This document shows positions 8,406 through 16,917 of a stretch of DNA of 64,000 nt, piece by piece. The notes beneath the pieces are model-generated. The model saw only the letters and a list, made by a program, of their open reading frames with translations, was not told where the DNA came from and searched no databases. This DNA comes from JAPPLG01 sp965199935 (GTDB lineage Bacteria > Bdellovibrionota > Bdellovibrionia > Bdellovibrionales > UBA1609): positions 1 through 64,000 of the forward strand of contig CBDATD010000002.1 in assembly GCA_965199935.1 (NCBI GenBank), written 5' to 3'. How positions within the stretch are numbered: position 1 is the first letter of the stretch; each line of letters starts with the position of its first letter. The translations under genes and the position numbers were made by a program.

Positions 8406-10104
8406 AGAAAAACCTGTTTCTCAACAAACTTCCGGCAAGTCTTCATTTTGGTCCAATGAAGAGCAGACTATTTCACCCGACACTCCTGTTTTTACTTTTG
8501 AGCAGATTAAATCTATGACGGACTCGGAGCTTTCTGACACTTTAAAACTCACCCGCAGAGCAGTTGCACTTGAAAATAAACCTATACCTCATTTTAAAGA
8601 TTTTAAAAATTGGAATTTTCACGGATTTAGCAATGATCAATTAGACACCATATTCTATTACGCAACAGTTTTTGGATATTTAGATGACATCACTCCGGAG
8701 CAGATTCAAACTGTACGCCCTGATGGAGCTAAAAAACTAAGTTCTTTTATTCGATGTCTCAGCCCCCAGCAGGCAAAAGGATTTACTCCAAAACAAATCT
8801 CCAGAAGTCGTTCGGAGATTGCCTGTGATTTCACAGCTCCTCAAATTGCTGAGTTTAATGCAAAGCAAGTCAACGCCATTGGCGCTAACTGCCTCACACC
8901 GGAAGAAACGAAAGTTATTTCTCCGGAGATTATTAAAGAGCTGAGTTATTTCAGTATTCCCTTTGACAGGCTCTCAAAAGCTCAAGTCGAAGCCATAACT
9001 CCAGAACAACTGTCTTTTGATGAATACTATGCGAATGGAATCAATCGTTTCCGTCCGGATCAAATCCCTTGGCTGACCCCGGAGCAAATATCAGGCCACC
9101 CTGTTGATCGAGTTAACAACTTAAAACCGGAGATCTTATCTGCCATGTCTTTAGAACAAACACAGGTGATTGCCGACAAATCTCTGGATCTTTACGATGA
9201 TCAACTGAAAGCTTTATCTCTAGAACAGCTCTACCTTTTTCAAGAAGATCCAAAAGCGGCTGAGATTATAAAATTTGTTGAAAAGGGGAAAGAATTTCTT
9301 CAAAAAGCAGATTCAGCCAGTTATTCATACTATGAGTTTTTTATGCATTTTATAGTGCCGGAAGACTTTCAATATTTGACTCACAAGCAGGCTTTGGACC
9401 TACCCCGCAACCTCATTGCTACTCTTACTCCATCCAGAGTCAAACATATTCGTCATTATGCGAAACTACTCCATCCGGATTTGTTGACAGCAGAATATTT
9501 TAGCTGGCCCTATCCGGATAAGCTGGCTATACAAAAGGAGCAATTTCGGGCGATTCCGTTGGAGCAGATTCCAGATTTGAGTTTGGAATTTTTGAAGGCA
9601 ATGACCGGTAAAAAAATTTATTGGTTTACTTTTGATCAGCTCACTTATCTCAGTAAAGAACAGTTGATAATGCTTTTTTCTACACAGTATGGTGATCCAC
9701 CGAAAACAAGCGTTCCAAACGTGCTTAGCATTATGTATACAGCAGAGCAAGCGGGTGAGAGAGGGAATAAATGGCTGAAAGGCCCAATGAAAGAGGCTGT
9801 TGTGGAACGAGAGTTGGAAGAGTGTGCAAGAATGAATGGAGCATATAATTGCCCAAGTGAAGAATGGATGAATTTTCCAGATCTTCGTGAATCTACAAAA
9901 AAACGTCTCTCTCCTCCTCGAGGGTTGCCCATACCCATTCCAACTATAGGGGAGGGGTATTTTCGTGACTGTCGTTCGTTGATCACTTATATCCCTGATT
10001 GGAAAAAACGGTTGGAAGAGCAGAAGAAACGGGAAGAAGAGAAAAAGTTGGAAGAAGAAAAAAAGTTGGAAGAAGAGTGGATGGAACAATGGATGGAACA
10101 ATGA
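8341..10104 (+). CDS. Putative lipoprotein with repeated TPEQ-type helical units
   Basis: The family is not recognised. The 587-aa product starts MRTLYFLTAFMLIHCGNS, a short signal peptide ending at a cysteine. His before Cys is atypical for a lipobox, so lipidation is likely but not certain. Residues about 115-310 hold short repeats of the form [FLI]-x-P-x-Q-[IV] (ITPEQIQ, FTPKQIS, ITPEQLS, LTPEQIS, SLEQLYL) roughly every 15-25 residues, suggesting an alpha-helical solenoid. The last 40 residues are Lys/Glu-rich and end WMEQWMEQ. It is coupled to the upstream 1304-aa protein by ATGA, so the two probably act together in the envelope. Its own 5' end is repeated immediately downstream. Confidence 0.87.
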   Translation: MRTLYFLTAFMLIHCGNSPLLEEKPVSQQTSGKSSFWSNEEQTISPDTPVFTFEQIKSMTDSELSDTLKLTRRAVALENKPIPHFKDFKNWNFHGFSNDQLDTIFYYATVFGYLDDITPEQIQTVRPDGAKKLSSFIRCLSPQQAKGFTPKQISRSRSEIACDFTAPQIAEFNAKQVNAIGANCLTPEETKVISPEIIKELSYFSIPFDRLSKAQVEAITPEQLSFDEYYANGINRFRPDQIPWLTPEQISGHPVDRVNNLKPEILSAMSLEQTQVIADKSLDLYDDQLKALSLEQLYLFQEDPKAAEIIKFVEKGKEFLQKADSASYSYYEFFMHFIVPEDFQYLTHKQALDLPRNLIATLTPSRVKHIRHYAKLLHPDLLTAEYFSWPYPDKLAIQKEQFRAIPLEQIPDLSLEFLKAMTGKKIYWFTFDQLTYLSKEQLIMLFSTQYGDPPKTSVPNVLSIMYTAEQAGERGNKWLKGPMKEAVVERELEECARMNGAYNCPSEEWMNFPDLRESTKKRLSPPRGLPIPIPTIGEGYFRDCRSLITYIPDWKKRLEEQKKREEEKKLEEEKKLEEEWMEQWMEQ

Positions 10105-10165
10105 GAACACTTTATTTTCTAACGGCTTTTATGCTGATACACTGCGGGAACAGCCCTCTGCCGGA
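10098..10165 (+). repeat. Direct repeat, downstream copy
   Basis: Second copy of the 68-bp block, again with the ATG of the copy overlapping the TGA of the gene before it. This shows that the duplication carried the junction with it. Confidence 0.97.
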
Positions 10166-10181
10166 TTTATTTAGTTTTTGA
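10101..10181 (+). pseudogene. Truncated 5' copy of the preceding lipoprotein gene
   Basis: ATG at 10101 opens a 26-codon frame repeating the first 20 residues of the lipoprotein (MRTLYFLTAFMLIHCGNSPL) and then diverging to PDLFSF and a stop. It keeps the 4-bp ATGA overlap with the upstream gene. It is best read as the remnant of a tandem paralogue lost by deletion, although a tiny lipoprotein could still be made. Its last 15 bp overlap the end of the convergent ankyrin gene. Confidence 0.75.
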
Positions 10182-11345
10182 AAAAAATTCCATGCAGGAA
10201 GAAAATAATTTTTTTATGCCGGATTGTTTTTTATTATTTTGCTCTTTTACGTAATTTTCTCTAATTTCTTCAGTTCTTAGAATAATATTAGCAATCTCTA
10301 TGCTCTTTGTTCCAAAATCTTTGGGAAATAAACGTTTGCGGGAGTTGGCGCCTCGCTGGATCAACGCAAAAACTGCATGTTCATGTTGGAAAAAGACAGC
10401 AATCTTCAGAGGCGTCTCTCCAAAAATATTTTTTGCAAAAATATTGGCTCCATGATCTGCCAAAAGATGCACCACAGACGCTGTTGCAGCAAGGTGCAAA
10501 GGAGTATTTTTTTTTCGATCTTTTGCATGGATGCCCGCCTGATTGTCAATAAGAATCGAAGCTGTTTCTGAGCGGCCCTTCAAACTGGCTGTGTGCAGAG
10601 GGGTCATCCCTTTAATATTTTGTGAATGTATATCGGCGCCTAAATTTATAAGAGTTTGAGTCATATCTTCAGTTTTAGACAGATGAAGAGGTGTGTCTAA
10701 ACGTCTGTTTTTTGCATTTACTTCAGCCCCATATTGTTCAATTAAAACTTTTGCAATAGCAACAGAATCTGCAACAACCGCTGTGTGGAGAGGAGTATTT
10801 TTGTATTTATCTCTAATATGTACAGAGGCGCCTCTGCTTGTTAAAAATAAAACTAATTCCATATTGTTTTCATACACTGCTTTGTGCAAAGGCGTTCTTT
10901 TGTCATCTCCTGAGTCATTAATGCCGGCGCCGGTAGATAGTAGAATATCCGCTGTTTCTTTGTTGGACGAATAATAGAGAGGGGTTTTTCCGTGGTCGTC
11001 GCGGGCGTTCACATTAGCTCCTAAATTTATAAGCATAGCTGAAATATCAGCATATCCTCTTACACTGGCCGCGTGGAGAGCTGTAAGTCCAAAACGCCAG
11101 GGGGTGTTTATCCGGCGGAGCTGAAGGGAGGAGCTTAAAATATTTAAAACTTCTTCTTTTTTTTTGTTGTATATGAGCCAAGCCAGTTTTTCTCCATTCA
11201 CATACTTTTCATCTGAAGAATGATTAGAGTGAACGTCTCCCGTTTCTGTTTTTTCGTGAACAATCCCACTCACAGCAGAAGAATCTGCCAAAGTTGAAAA
11301 TGTAAAAGATAAAATCAAAGCAAGTTTTAGTTTTTTAAGAACCAT
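10167..11345 (-). CDS. Exported ankyrin-repeat protein
   Basis: The 392-aa product begins with a signal peptide (LKLALILSFTFSTLADSSA). Seven or eight ankyrin repeats follow from about residue 78 to 345. Clear examples are GLTALHAASVRGYADISAML, TPLHKAVYENNMELVLFL, TPLHTAVVADSVAIAKVLI, TPLHTASLKGRSETASILI and TPLHLAATASVVHLL, each with the ALI..GANVNA-type turn. Ankyrin arrays bind proteins; the partner is unknown. The signal peptide points to periplasm or secretion. It is convergent with, and slightly overlaps, the lipoprotein remnant. A good promoter lies upstream. Confidence 0.9.
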   Translation of the reverse strand: MVLKKLKLALILSFTFSTLADSSAVSGIVHEKTETGDVHSNHSSDEKYVNGEKLAWLIYNKKKEEVLNILSSSLQLRRINTPWRFGLTALHAASVRGYADISAMLINLGANVNARDDHGKTPLYYSSNKETADILLSTGAGINDSGDDKRTPLHKAVYENNMELVLFLTSRGASVHIRDKYKNTPLHTAVVADSVAIAKVLIEQYGAEVNAKNRRLDTPLHLSKTEDMTQTLINLGADIHSQNIKGMTPLHTASLKGRSETASILIDNQAGIHAKDRKKNTPLHLAATASVVHLLADHGANIFAKNIFGETPLKIAVFFQHEHAVFALIQRGANSRKRLFPKDFGTKSIEIANIILRTEEIRENYVKEQNNKKQSGIKKLFSSCMEFFSKTK

Positions 11346-11388
11346 ACTTTTGTCTCCGCATGAGGATACCGTCTCTTAAAAAAGAAAA

Positions 11389-11417
11389 ATTATACAGATG
11401 TTCAGTCTTATTCGCAA
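11389..11417 (-). promoter_or_regulatory. Predicted promoter of the ankyrin gene
   Basis: Read on the minus strand: TTGCGA (11412-11417), a 17-bp spacer and a perfect TATAAT (11389-11394). The ATG at 11345 is about 43 nt downstream of the -10 box. The remaining intergenic sequence up to 11595 shows nothing else. Confidence 0.6.
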
Positions 11418-11595
11418 ATGAGTGTAAATTTTACAATTTTAACTTTACGCGTTGGTATTTTCTTTTGAACTGTGTTTTTTAGAAGAAATGGAGTTAGTTG
11501 GGAGTCCATTGAACCGGAAAGAAAAATAAAATACAGGCGCATCATTTTCCAAAAATTTGAAAAAGACATCTCTATAATAACTTTTGCGGGCGAGA

Positions 11596-12039
11596 TTACT
11601 TGAGGCGGCGGTTTAGGAAATCATCCAAGCTGAATTTTTTTGAACCAGACAGCATCAAAACCAAAAAGCAAAAGCCGTAAAGCAGGGCTAATTCCTTTTT
11701 ATTAAAAGGGTCTTCCGCGTGGAAGATAAAAACGATTATAGACATAGTGACAAGCAGACTGGCCGAAGCAAAACGTGTAAATAGACCAAAGGCCAAAAAG
11801 ATGGAGGCAAAAAACTCCGTTGCAATAGTCAAGGTAAGGCTGAGCTGAGAGCCTATGCCCAAGGGGTCTGGGAAAGAACCTGAAATTGCCTCATAACGAA
11901 CCAGCTTGGACCATCCATGAACCATCATCAATATGGAGACACTTAGACGAAATACCAGATGAGAACAGTTTGTAAGAAAATTCTCTATAGACGGGGAGAA
12001 TGCGAGTGCTGTGTATTTTTTAAAGTTTCTGATGTTCAT
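11596..12039 (-). CDS. DoxX-family membrane protein
   Basis: The 147-aa product has four hydrophobic segments and the DoxX pattern: first helix LVFRLSVSILMMVHGWSKLV, then ATEFFASIFLAFGLFTRFAS, a third segment SLLVTMSIIVFIFHAEDPF and a C-terminal helix LYGFCFLVLMLSGSKKFSLD. DoxX proteins are small inner-membrane proteins, variously linked to thiosulfate oxidation or redox stress; the exact role here cannot be told. AGGAG lies 9 nt before the ATG on the minus strand, which fixes the start. It is transcribed alone. Confidence 0.88.
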   Translation of the reverse strand: MNIRNFKKYTALAFSPSIENFLTNCSHLVFRLSVSILMMVHGWSKLVRYEAISGSFPDPLGIGSQLSLTLTIATEFFASIFLAFGLFTRFASASLLVTMSIIVFIFHAEDPFNKKELALLYGFCFLVLMLSGSKKFSLDDFLNRRLK

Positions 12040-12151
12040 AAGATCAGCTCCTTTGTAATTTGTTCACCACCTGGGAGGCTAACCGAGAACGGCTGTAGAA
12101 TCAAGCATGAGTATTTTTGACTTTTGAAATTTGTATGCTAGACTTGTATTT

Positions 12152-13138
12152 ATGAAGTTTTTATTCATGTTTTTATTCACTTTATCCTGCACTAAGCCAA
12201 GCCTCCACAATTCAGAGGCTCCTTCTAGTGAGGATGCTGAGGGTGTCGAAAGCGCGGATGATGCCGGGGATTTAAGTGATATTTCCGGCTCCCTCGAAAA
12301 ACCTAAGAGAGTCCAGCCCGCTAAAAGCATTGATGAAAAAAATGAAGACAGAAAAGTAAATCCTTTGAGGGATGAAGAAGTTTATCTCAGTCTGCAAAGG
12401 AGGAGAGCGCAAAAAAGACAGAGGGGTTTTTTCAGCAGGGACAGCGGTAGAAATTCGGACGCTGTTATTTGCCGCAGATTTGACGGGTGCCAAAGGTTTT
12501 GTGCGGACTGGATGGACAAAAACATAGACTGTAACAAATGGCCTGTCAAAATGGTGACTCAAGAGTGGTCTTCTATGCTGGACTCTCTGAGTCCAGAAGA
12601 ATTGATTCAAAATGTTCAGTGGATGGTTCTGCATCCGGAGGTTAGTGTATTTTTACGAGCTGCTGATTTCAGCCAAGGTGTCGTGGATAAAATGATTTCA
12701 CGTTTATCTACCCAGGAGTGTCCTTTAAGTGAGGGCCTCGATATTTACCGCAGTCAAAATCTTGAAAATGCCAGTCTTCATTTGGTGCATCCAGAGGGGA
12801 GAAAGGCCGGTGAAAAAACGATTACAGACCCTCAATATTTCAAAGTGGATGTTTATGCTTTCAAAGGCGCTGTCAGCAAATGTTTAGATGAGAAAAAGAT
12901 GTCTTTGCCGGAGTTGATGCTGGCCCATCAAAATGAATTAGGTTTTCAGTTGATTCATCAAAAGATAGCTCATAGCTGTGGTCATCGGGATGAGTGTGTT
13001 CAGCTGGCTTACTGCAAAATTCAATCAGAGCCTGTTTGGACCTACTTGGAGCAAGTGAAACATTCAGATGCTTTCAATGTAGATGTTCAGGCTGACAAGT
13101 GTTCTTACGAAGACTTCCACTCTCTTCCCTCTTTGTAG
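12152..13138 (+). CDS. Putative lipoprotein, unknown family
   Basis: Not recognised. From ATG at 12152 the 328-aa product begins MKFLFMFLFTLSCTKP, a short signal peptide with a lipobox-like cysteine. A TTG at 12131 would add seven residues that spoil the signal. An acidic Ser/Glu/Asp linker follows. A cysteine-containing segment (CRRFDGCQRFCADWMDKNIDC) suggests disulfides and an extracytoplasmic fold. Later cysteine pairs (SCGHRDECVQLAYC) support this. A TATGCT -10-like box lies 12 nt before the ATG. The next gene, also exported, starts 33 bp downstream, so the two are probably co-transcribed. Confidence 0.8.
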   Translation: MKFLFMFLFTLSCTKPSLHNSEAPSSEDAEGVESADDAGDLSDISGSLEKPKRVQPAKSIDEKNEDRKVNPLRDEEVYLSLQRRRAQKRQRGFFSRDSGRNSDAVICRRFDGCQRFCADWMDKNIDCNKWPVKMVTQEWSSMLDSLSPEELIQNVQWMVLHPEVSVFLRAADFSQGVVDKMISRLSTQECPLSEGLDIYRSQNLENASLHLVHPEGRKAGEKTITDPQYFKVDVYAFKGAVSKCLDEKKMSLPELMLAHQNELGFQLIHQKIAHSCGHRDECVQLAYCKIQSEPVWTYLEQVKHSDAFNVDVQADKCSYEDFHSLPSL

Positions 13139-13171
13139 CTTTTGTTTGGCTTTATTTGATGGGGTTATTGG

Positions 13172-15091
13172 ATGATTCAATTTCTTCTTTCTTTTTGTCT
13201 AATGACGGCGTATTTTGCAGGAGCTGAAACAAATAAATGCACAACAGAAGAAACTTCTGGAGATCAAAAAAGACTTTGTTTTTTTGCTCTTAACGGCCCG
13301 GAGGAATCTGAACGCGTCAAACAAAATGCAAAATGTATTCAAGTCGAAAACGGCTCAACGGCTGAGTGTGGTGATTCAGAACAAAATCAGGATGCAGAAA
13401 ATGCTTTGGAAATTAAGGAATTTTATGCGGACTCCAAAGACAGCCGAAGTGTGAGTCAAGCCTTTGAAGAAATGACAAAAACACGCTGTGACGGCTTGGT
13501 GATCTCCGGCTATCATGCGGGTTATTATACGGGCAATCGGACCAGTCAGAAGCGGGATGCCCAAGGCAATAGAGATCCTGATTCAGCTGTCCTCAATCTG
13601 AAATTTTTAGAGAAGCTCTCCTGTCTGCAAGGGAAGGGAAGTGGAAGTGACTGCAGAAAGTGGTTCGACAATATTAAATATGTACACCTTCATGGTTCTC
13701 ACACTTCCGGGCATCAGGTTCTTCAGACTGAGGGAAAATCCAGTGTGGATGATCTGGCCTTAGACCGGATGAAAAAATATGCGCCGGAGAGTTGGACGAG
13801 AGCTTCTGCTCAGTATTTGAATAGAGAGTATGCTTCTACGGTGGATGAAAACAACTCTTTGAGCGGCCGCTATCTTAAAATGTTTCCTTCTGCTCAAATT
13901 TACTCTTGGGGGGCGGCTCCAACCATTGACCAAGGTTCTCCTGAAACTTTTATTGAGCATTTGAAGGCTGTTACCGCTCATGCAGATATAGCTGTGAATC
14001 AATTGAACGAGGGTCCAACAGCGATGGATCCAAGCGCGTTAGAGAAAATTTTAAATATTTTATCCTCTACAGAGCTGGAGCCAAAATGCGTCCAATTAAC
14101 AACGTGGGATTTTGAGGGGAAAGAAATTAATTCTATATCTGCAGGGGGCAGAGAAAGAGAAGATAAAAAGAGACAAGCAGGCTGTGATTTTTCTTCAGCG
14201 GTTGAGTCCAAAGATGGGATTAACATTATAACAGCTCTGGATAATGTGCTGAAGGCAGGGGCTTTGCATGAAAATTTGAATCGTATTTTTTATGCTTTGA
14301 ATGACGACAGCCCTCTAAGCTCTGACGTCAAAAATACAATCAAAGACAAACTTAAAAATCACAATAGCTTTCAGACGGCTTTGAAAGCACAGGCTCTCAG
14401 TAAAGAAATAGGTGTGGTGAAAAGAGCGGATGCTCTTTATCTTTACAAAGAAATATATCCTGAAGAATATAAAAAAGGAGATTTGGAGGCCCAGTGGGTG
14501 GGAGATCTTGTTTCACTCTACGAGAGACAGAAAGAAAGCCGTGTTGGAAAAGCTGTGAAGGAGATGATTGCTGAAATTGTTTGGAGAAATCATTTGGGAA
14601 GCGCTGAAAAATCTAAGGCCGGCATTCAAAAACTCCTCAACAAACTCAAAGGAGAGAGCGATCTTAAGATTCGACAGCATACAGAGTTGATGAAAGTTTC
14701 TTCAGGGATGGCGTCAGACGAAACCCAAGTGAAAGAGATATTTAATAAGCTCTTTGAAGAGGATAAAAGTAAAAATCAAGCAAGAGAATCTTGGTTTTTT
14801 GTTAAAGTCTGGTCTCATCTTCGAATGAAAAATGGAAAAGATATAGAGCCTATTCAAGAGTTGTACGATTCTCATCTTGAGGCTTACAGTAATGAGGCCG
14901 ATTCCCGTCAGAAAAAGGAGCTCAATAAAAAGTTGACGGATATTATTGCCGGAATCAGTGACAGCTTTGCTGTTAAAAAAGAGGAATGCCTAAAAGAAGA
15001 ATTTCCTCTTAGTGACACTGATTTCAAAGCGACGGACTCCGATAGAAACTGGATGAAGCAGGTGTGGATGAGCGCTTGCAGTCAAAGATGA
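13172..15091 (+). CDS. Exported protein with His-Gly/His-Ser motifs, unknown family
   Basis: Not confidently recognised. The 639-aa product has a signal peptide (MIQFLLSFCLMTAYFAGAE). In the N-terminal third, strand-like segments end in histidine motifs: CDGLVISGYHAGYYTG at about residue 107, then KYVHLHGSHTSGHQVL, then IYSWGAAPTIDQGSPETF. This ordering loosely recalls caspase-fold peptidases (strand-His, then strand-Cys/Gly), but no catalytic cysteine can be assigned, so the comparison is weak. The C-terminal half is charged and helical, with paired cysteines near the end. It follows the cysteine-rich lipoprotein by 33 bp and probably forms an operon with it. Confidence 0.78.
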   Translation: MIQFLLSFCLMTAYFAGAETNKCTTEETSGDQKRLCFFALNGPEESERVKQNAKCIQVENGSTAECGDSEQNQDAENALEIKEFYADSKDSRSVSQAFEEMTKTRCDGLVISGYHAGYYTGNRTSQKRDAQGNRDPDSAVLNLKFLEKLSCLQGKGSGSDCRKWFDNIKYVHLHGSHTSGHQVLQTEGKSSVDDLALDRMKKYAPESWTRASAQYLNREYASTVDENNSLSGRYLKMFPSAQIYSWGAAPTIDQGSPETFIEHLKAVTAHADIAVNQLNEGPTAMDPSALEKILNILSSTELEPKCVQLTTWDFEGKEINSISAGGREREDKKRQAGCDFSSAVESKDGINIITALDNVLKAGALHENLNRIFYALNDDSPLSSDVKNTIKDKLKNHNSFQTALKAQALSKEIGVVKRADALYLYKEIYPEEYKKGDLEAQWVGDLVSLYERQKESRVGKAVKEMIAEIVWRNHLGSAEKSKAGIQKLLNKLKGESDLKIRQHTELMKVSSGMASDETQVKEIFNKLFEEDKSKNQARESWFFVKVWSHLRMKNGKDIEPIQELYDSHLEAYSNEADSRQKKELNKKLTDIIAGISDSFAVKKEECLKEEFPLSDTDFKATDSDRNWMKQVWMSACSQR

Positions 15092-15103
15092 GAAAATAAG
15101 TTT

Positions 15104-15132
15104 TTGTCTTCAGCCTTCTTTTCTTGTATAGT
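15104..15132 (+). promoter_or_regulatory. Predicted promoter of aspS
   Basis: TTGTCT (15104-15109), a 17-bp spacer and TATAGT (15127-15132). The aspS ATG at 15142 is 9 nt past the -10 box, so the expected start site is within 2-5 nt of the codon, i.e. a practically leaderless mRNA. Confidence 0.65.
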
Positions 15133-15141
15133 GAACCCCTT

Positions 15142-16917
15142 ATGGGGTATTTTCTAGAGGAATTTTCAAATAATTCCAAAAAAGTTTTGTGTTCACAAAT
15201 AGATGAAAGTCTATTGAACTGCTCTGTGACTGCCGCCGGCTGGGTTCAAAATCAAAGAAACCACGGCCGATTTGCTTTCTTAGATTTAAAAGACCACACA
15301 GGGATTTTACAAGTTTTTTTAGACCTGGATTTACTTAAAAAAAATAAAATTTCTCTCCACAGTGTTATTGCTGTCAAAGGAGTTCTTCTGAAGCGTCCGA
15401 AGGGAACAGAAAATAAAAAACTTAAAACAGGCCTCTTTGAACTTCGGGTGGAGGCTCTGAAAGTGTTGTCGCCGGCGGACATTCTTCCTGTGGACCCTGA
15501 AGACGAGAAAATTAAAGATTCTTTAAAATTAAAATACAGATATCTTTTTTTAAGATCGGAAAAACTGCAAAAATATCTCAAGATAAGAGACGAGGCTGTG
15601 TATGCTGTTCGTCAGACGCTGAAAAAGGAAGGTTTTTTAGAGTGTGAAACCCCCATTCTCTATAGGGCCACTCCAGAAGGAGCCAGAGACTACCTAGTGC
15701 CTTCCCGCATTCACCCAGGAAATTTTTATTCTTTAGCACAAAGCCCTCAGATTTTAAAACAGCTTTTGATGGTGGGCGGAGTGTGGAAATATTTTCAAAT
15801 GGCCAGATGCTTTCGAGATGAAGATTTGAGATCGGACCGCCAGCCGGAGTTTACTCAAATTGATCTAGAAATGAGCTTTGTGGATAGTGCGGACGTTTTA
15901 GAACTCAATGAAAAAATTATCCGCACTTTGTGGAAATCTGCAGAGATCACAAAGCTTTCATACAAAGAGTCTGTAGAACACTATGGCACGGATCAACCGG
16001 ATTTAAGGATTCCTCTGAAATTAAGATCCTTGGAAAACATTCAAGATTTGGGGATTGAAATTTTTAATAAAACGCTGAAAAACAAAGGCCGGATTAAAAG
16101 TTTGGCTCTGCCTCCTTCGGAATGCTGGAACCGCAGTGCTTTGGATAAATTGACAAAAGAGGTTAAAGCTCTAGGAAGCCGAGGTCTTATTTATATTCAG
16201 GAAGAGGGAGGCTCTTTCAAGTCTTCTCTTTCTCTCTCTCAAGATGTTCTGAAAAAGCTTTATCAAAAAGCTCAGGGCCTTCCGAAAGGTTTGGTGTTCA
16301 TCATTGCCGGAGAAGAATCTTTGGTCAATACATGCTTTGCCTTTTTGATCCCATACACAGCCCGTAGAATGTCTTTAAGTGATTCATCAAAAGATAAATT
16401 TGTGTGGATCACAGGTTTTCCTCTTTTTGCTGTTGAAAAGGGCCGGCCGGTGTCTATGCATCACCCTTTTACAATGCCGGAGGGGAATTTTTCTTCATTG
16501 AAGTTGATTGAGGAACTGAAAAACTGCATCGGAGATCCCGAAAAAGCTGTTCAGTGGACATCCAAAGCTTATGATCTGGTGTGCAACGGCCAAGAGCTGG
16601 CAGGGGGCAGTATTCGTATTCATCACCCGCAAATACAGAAGATGATTTTTAAAATTCTGGGGTTGAGCGATGAAAAAATCCAAAGCCAGTTTGGGTTTTT
16701 TATTGAGGCATTAAAATACGGAACACCTCCTCACGGAGGAATCGCATGGGGGCTGGACCGTCTAGTGATGATCTTATCCGGGACTGAGGACATCCGGGAT
16801 GTCATTGCCTTTCCCAAAACTTTGCAGGCTGTTTGTTTGATGTCCCAAGCTCCTTCTATGGTGGATGAGCTTCGGCTGAGAGAGCTTGGTCTTTCTCTTA
16901 AAAAGGGGTTCAAATAA
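15142..16917 (+). CDS. aspS: Aspartyl-tRNA synthetase
   Basis: Charges tRNA-Asp with aspartate (class II synthetase, cytoplasm). From ATG 15142 it is 591 aa, the normal bacterial length. It has an OB-fold anticodon domain (AAGWVQNQRNHGRFAFLDLK), motif 2 FQMARCFRDEDLRSDRQPEF with TQIDLEMSF after it, a bacterial GAD-type insertion in the middle, MHHPFTMP and motif 3 GGIAWGLDRLVMILSG. Whether it is the discriminating or the Asp/Asn non-discriminating type cannot be judged safely here. A TTG at 15124 is in frame but lies inside the -10 box. Its 3' 144 bp are overlapped antisense by cpaF. A tRNA-Asp gene lies at 59.8 kb. Confidence 0.97.
   Translation: MGYFLEEFSNNSKKVLCSQIDESLLNCSVTAAGWVQNQRNHGRFAFLDLKDHTGILQVFLDLDLLKKNKISLHSVIAVKGVLLKRPKGTENKKLKTGLFELRVEALKVLSPADILPVDPEDEKIKDSLKLKYRYLFLRSEKLQKYLKIRDEAVYAVRQTLKKEGFLECETPILYRATPEGARDYLVPSRIHPGNFYSLAQSPQILKQLLMVGGVWKYFQMARCFRDEDLRSDRQPEFTQIDLEMSFVDSADVLELNEKIIRTLWKSAEITKLSYKESVEHYGTDQPDLRIPLKLRSLENIQDLGIEIFNKTLKNKGRIKSLALPPSECWNRSALDKLTKEVKALGSRGLIYIQEEGGSFKSSLSLSQDVLKKLYQKAQGLPKGLVFIIAGEESLVNTCFAFLIPYTARRMSLSDSSKDKFVWITGFPLFAVEKGRPVSMHHPFTMPEGNFSSLKLIEELKNCIGDPEKAVQWTSKAYDLVCNGQELAGGSIRIHHPQIQKMIFKILGLSDEKIQSQFGFFIEALKYGTPPHGGIAWGLDRLVMILSGTEDIRDVIAFPKTLQAVCLMSQAPSMVDELRLRELGLSLKKGFK

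Noticed and set aside
9466..10110. Long minus-strand frame opposite the lipoprotein gene
   Set aside because: Phe/Leu-rich shadow of the Lys/Glu-rich tail; no Shine-Dalgarno and no family features.
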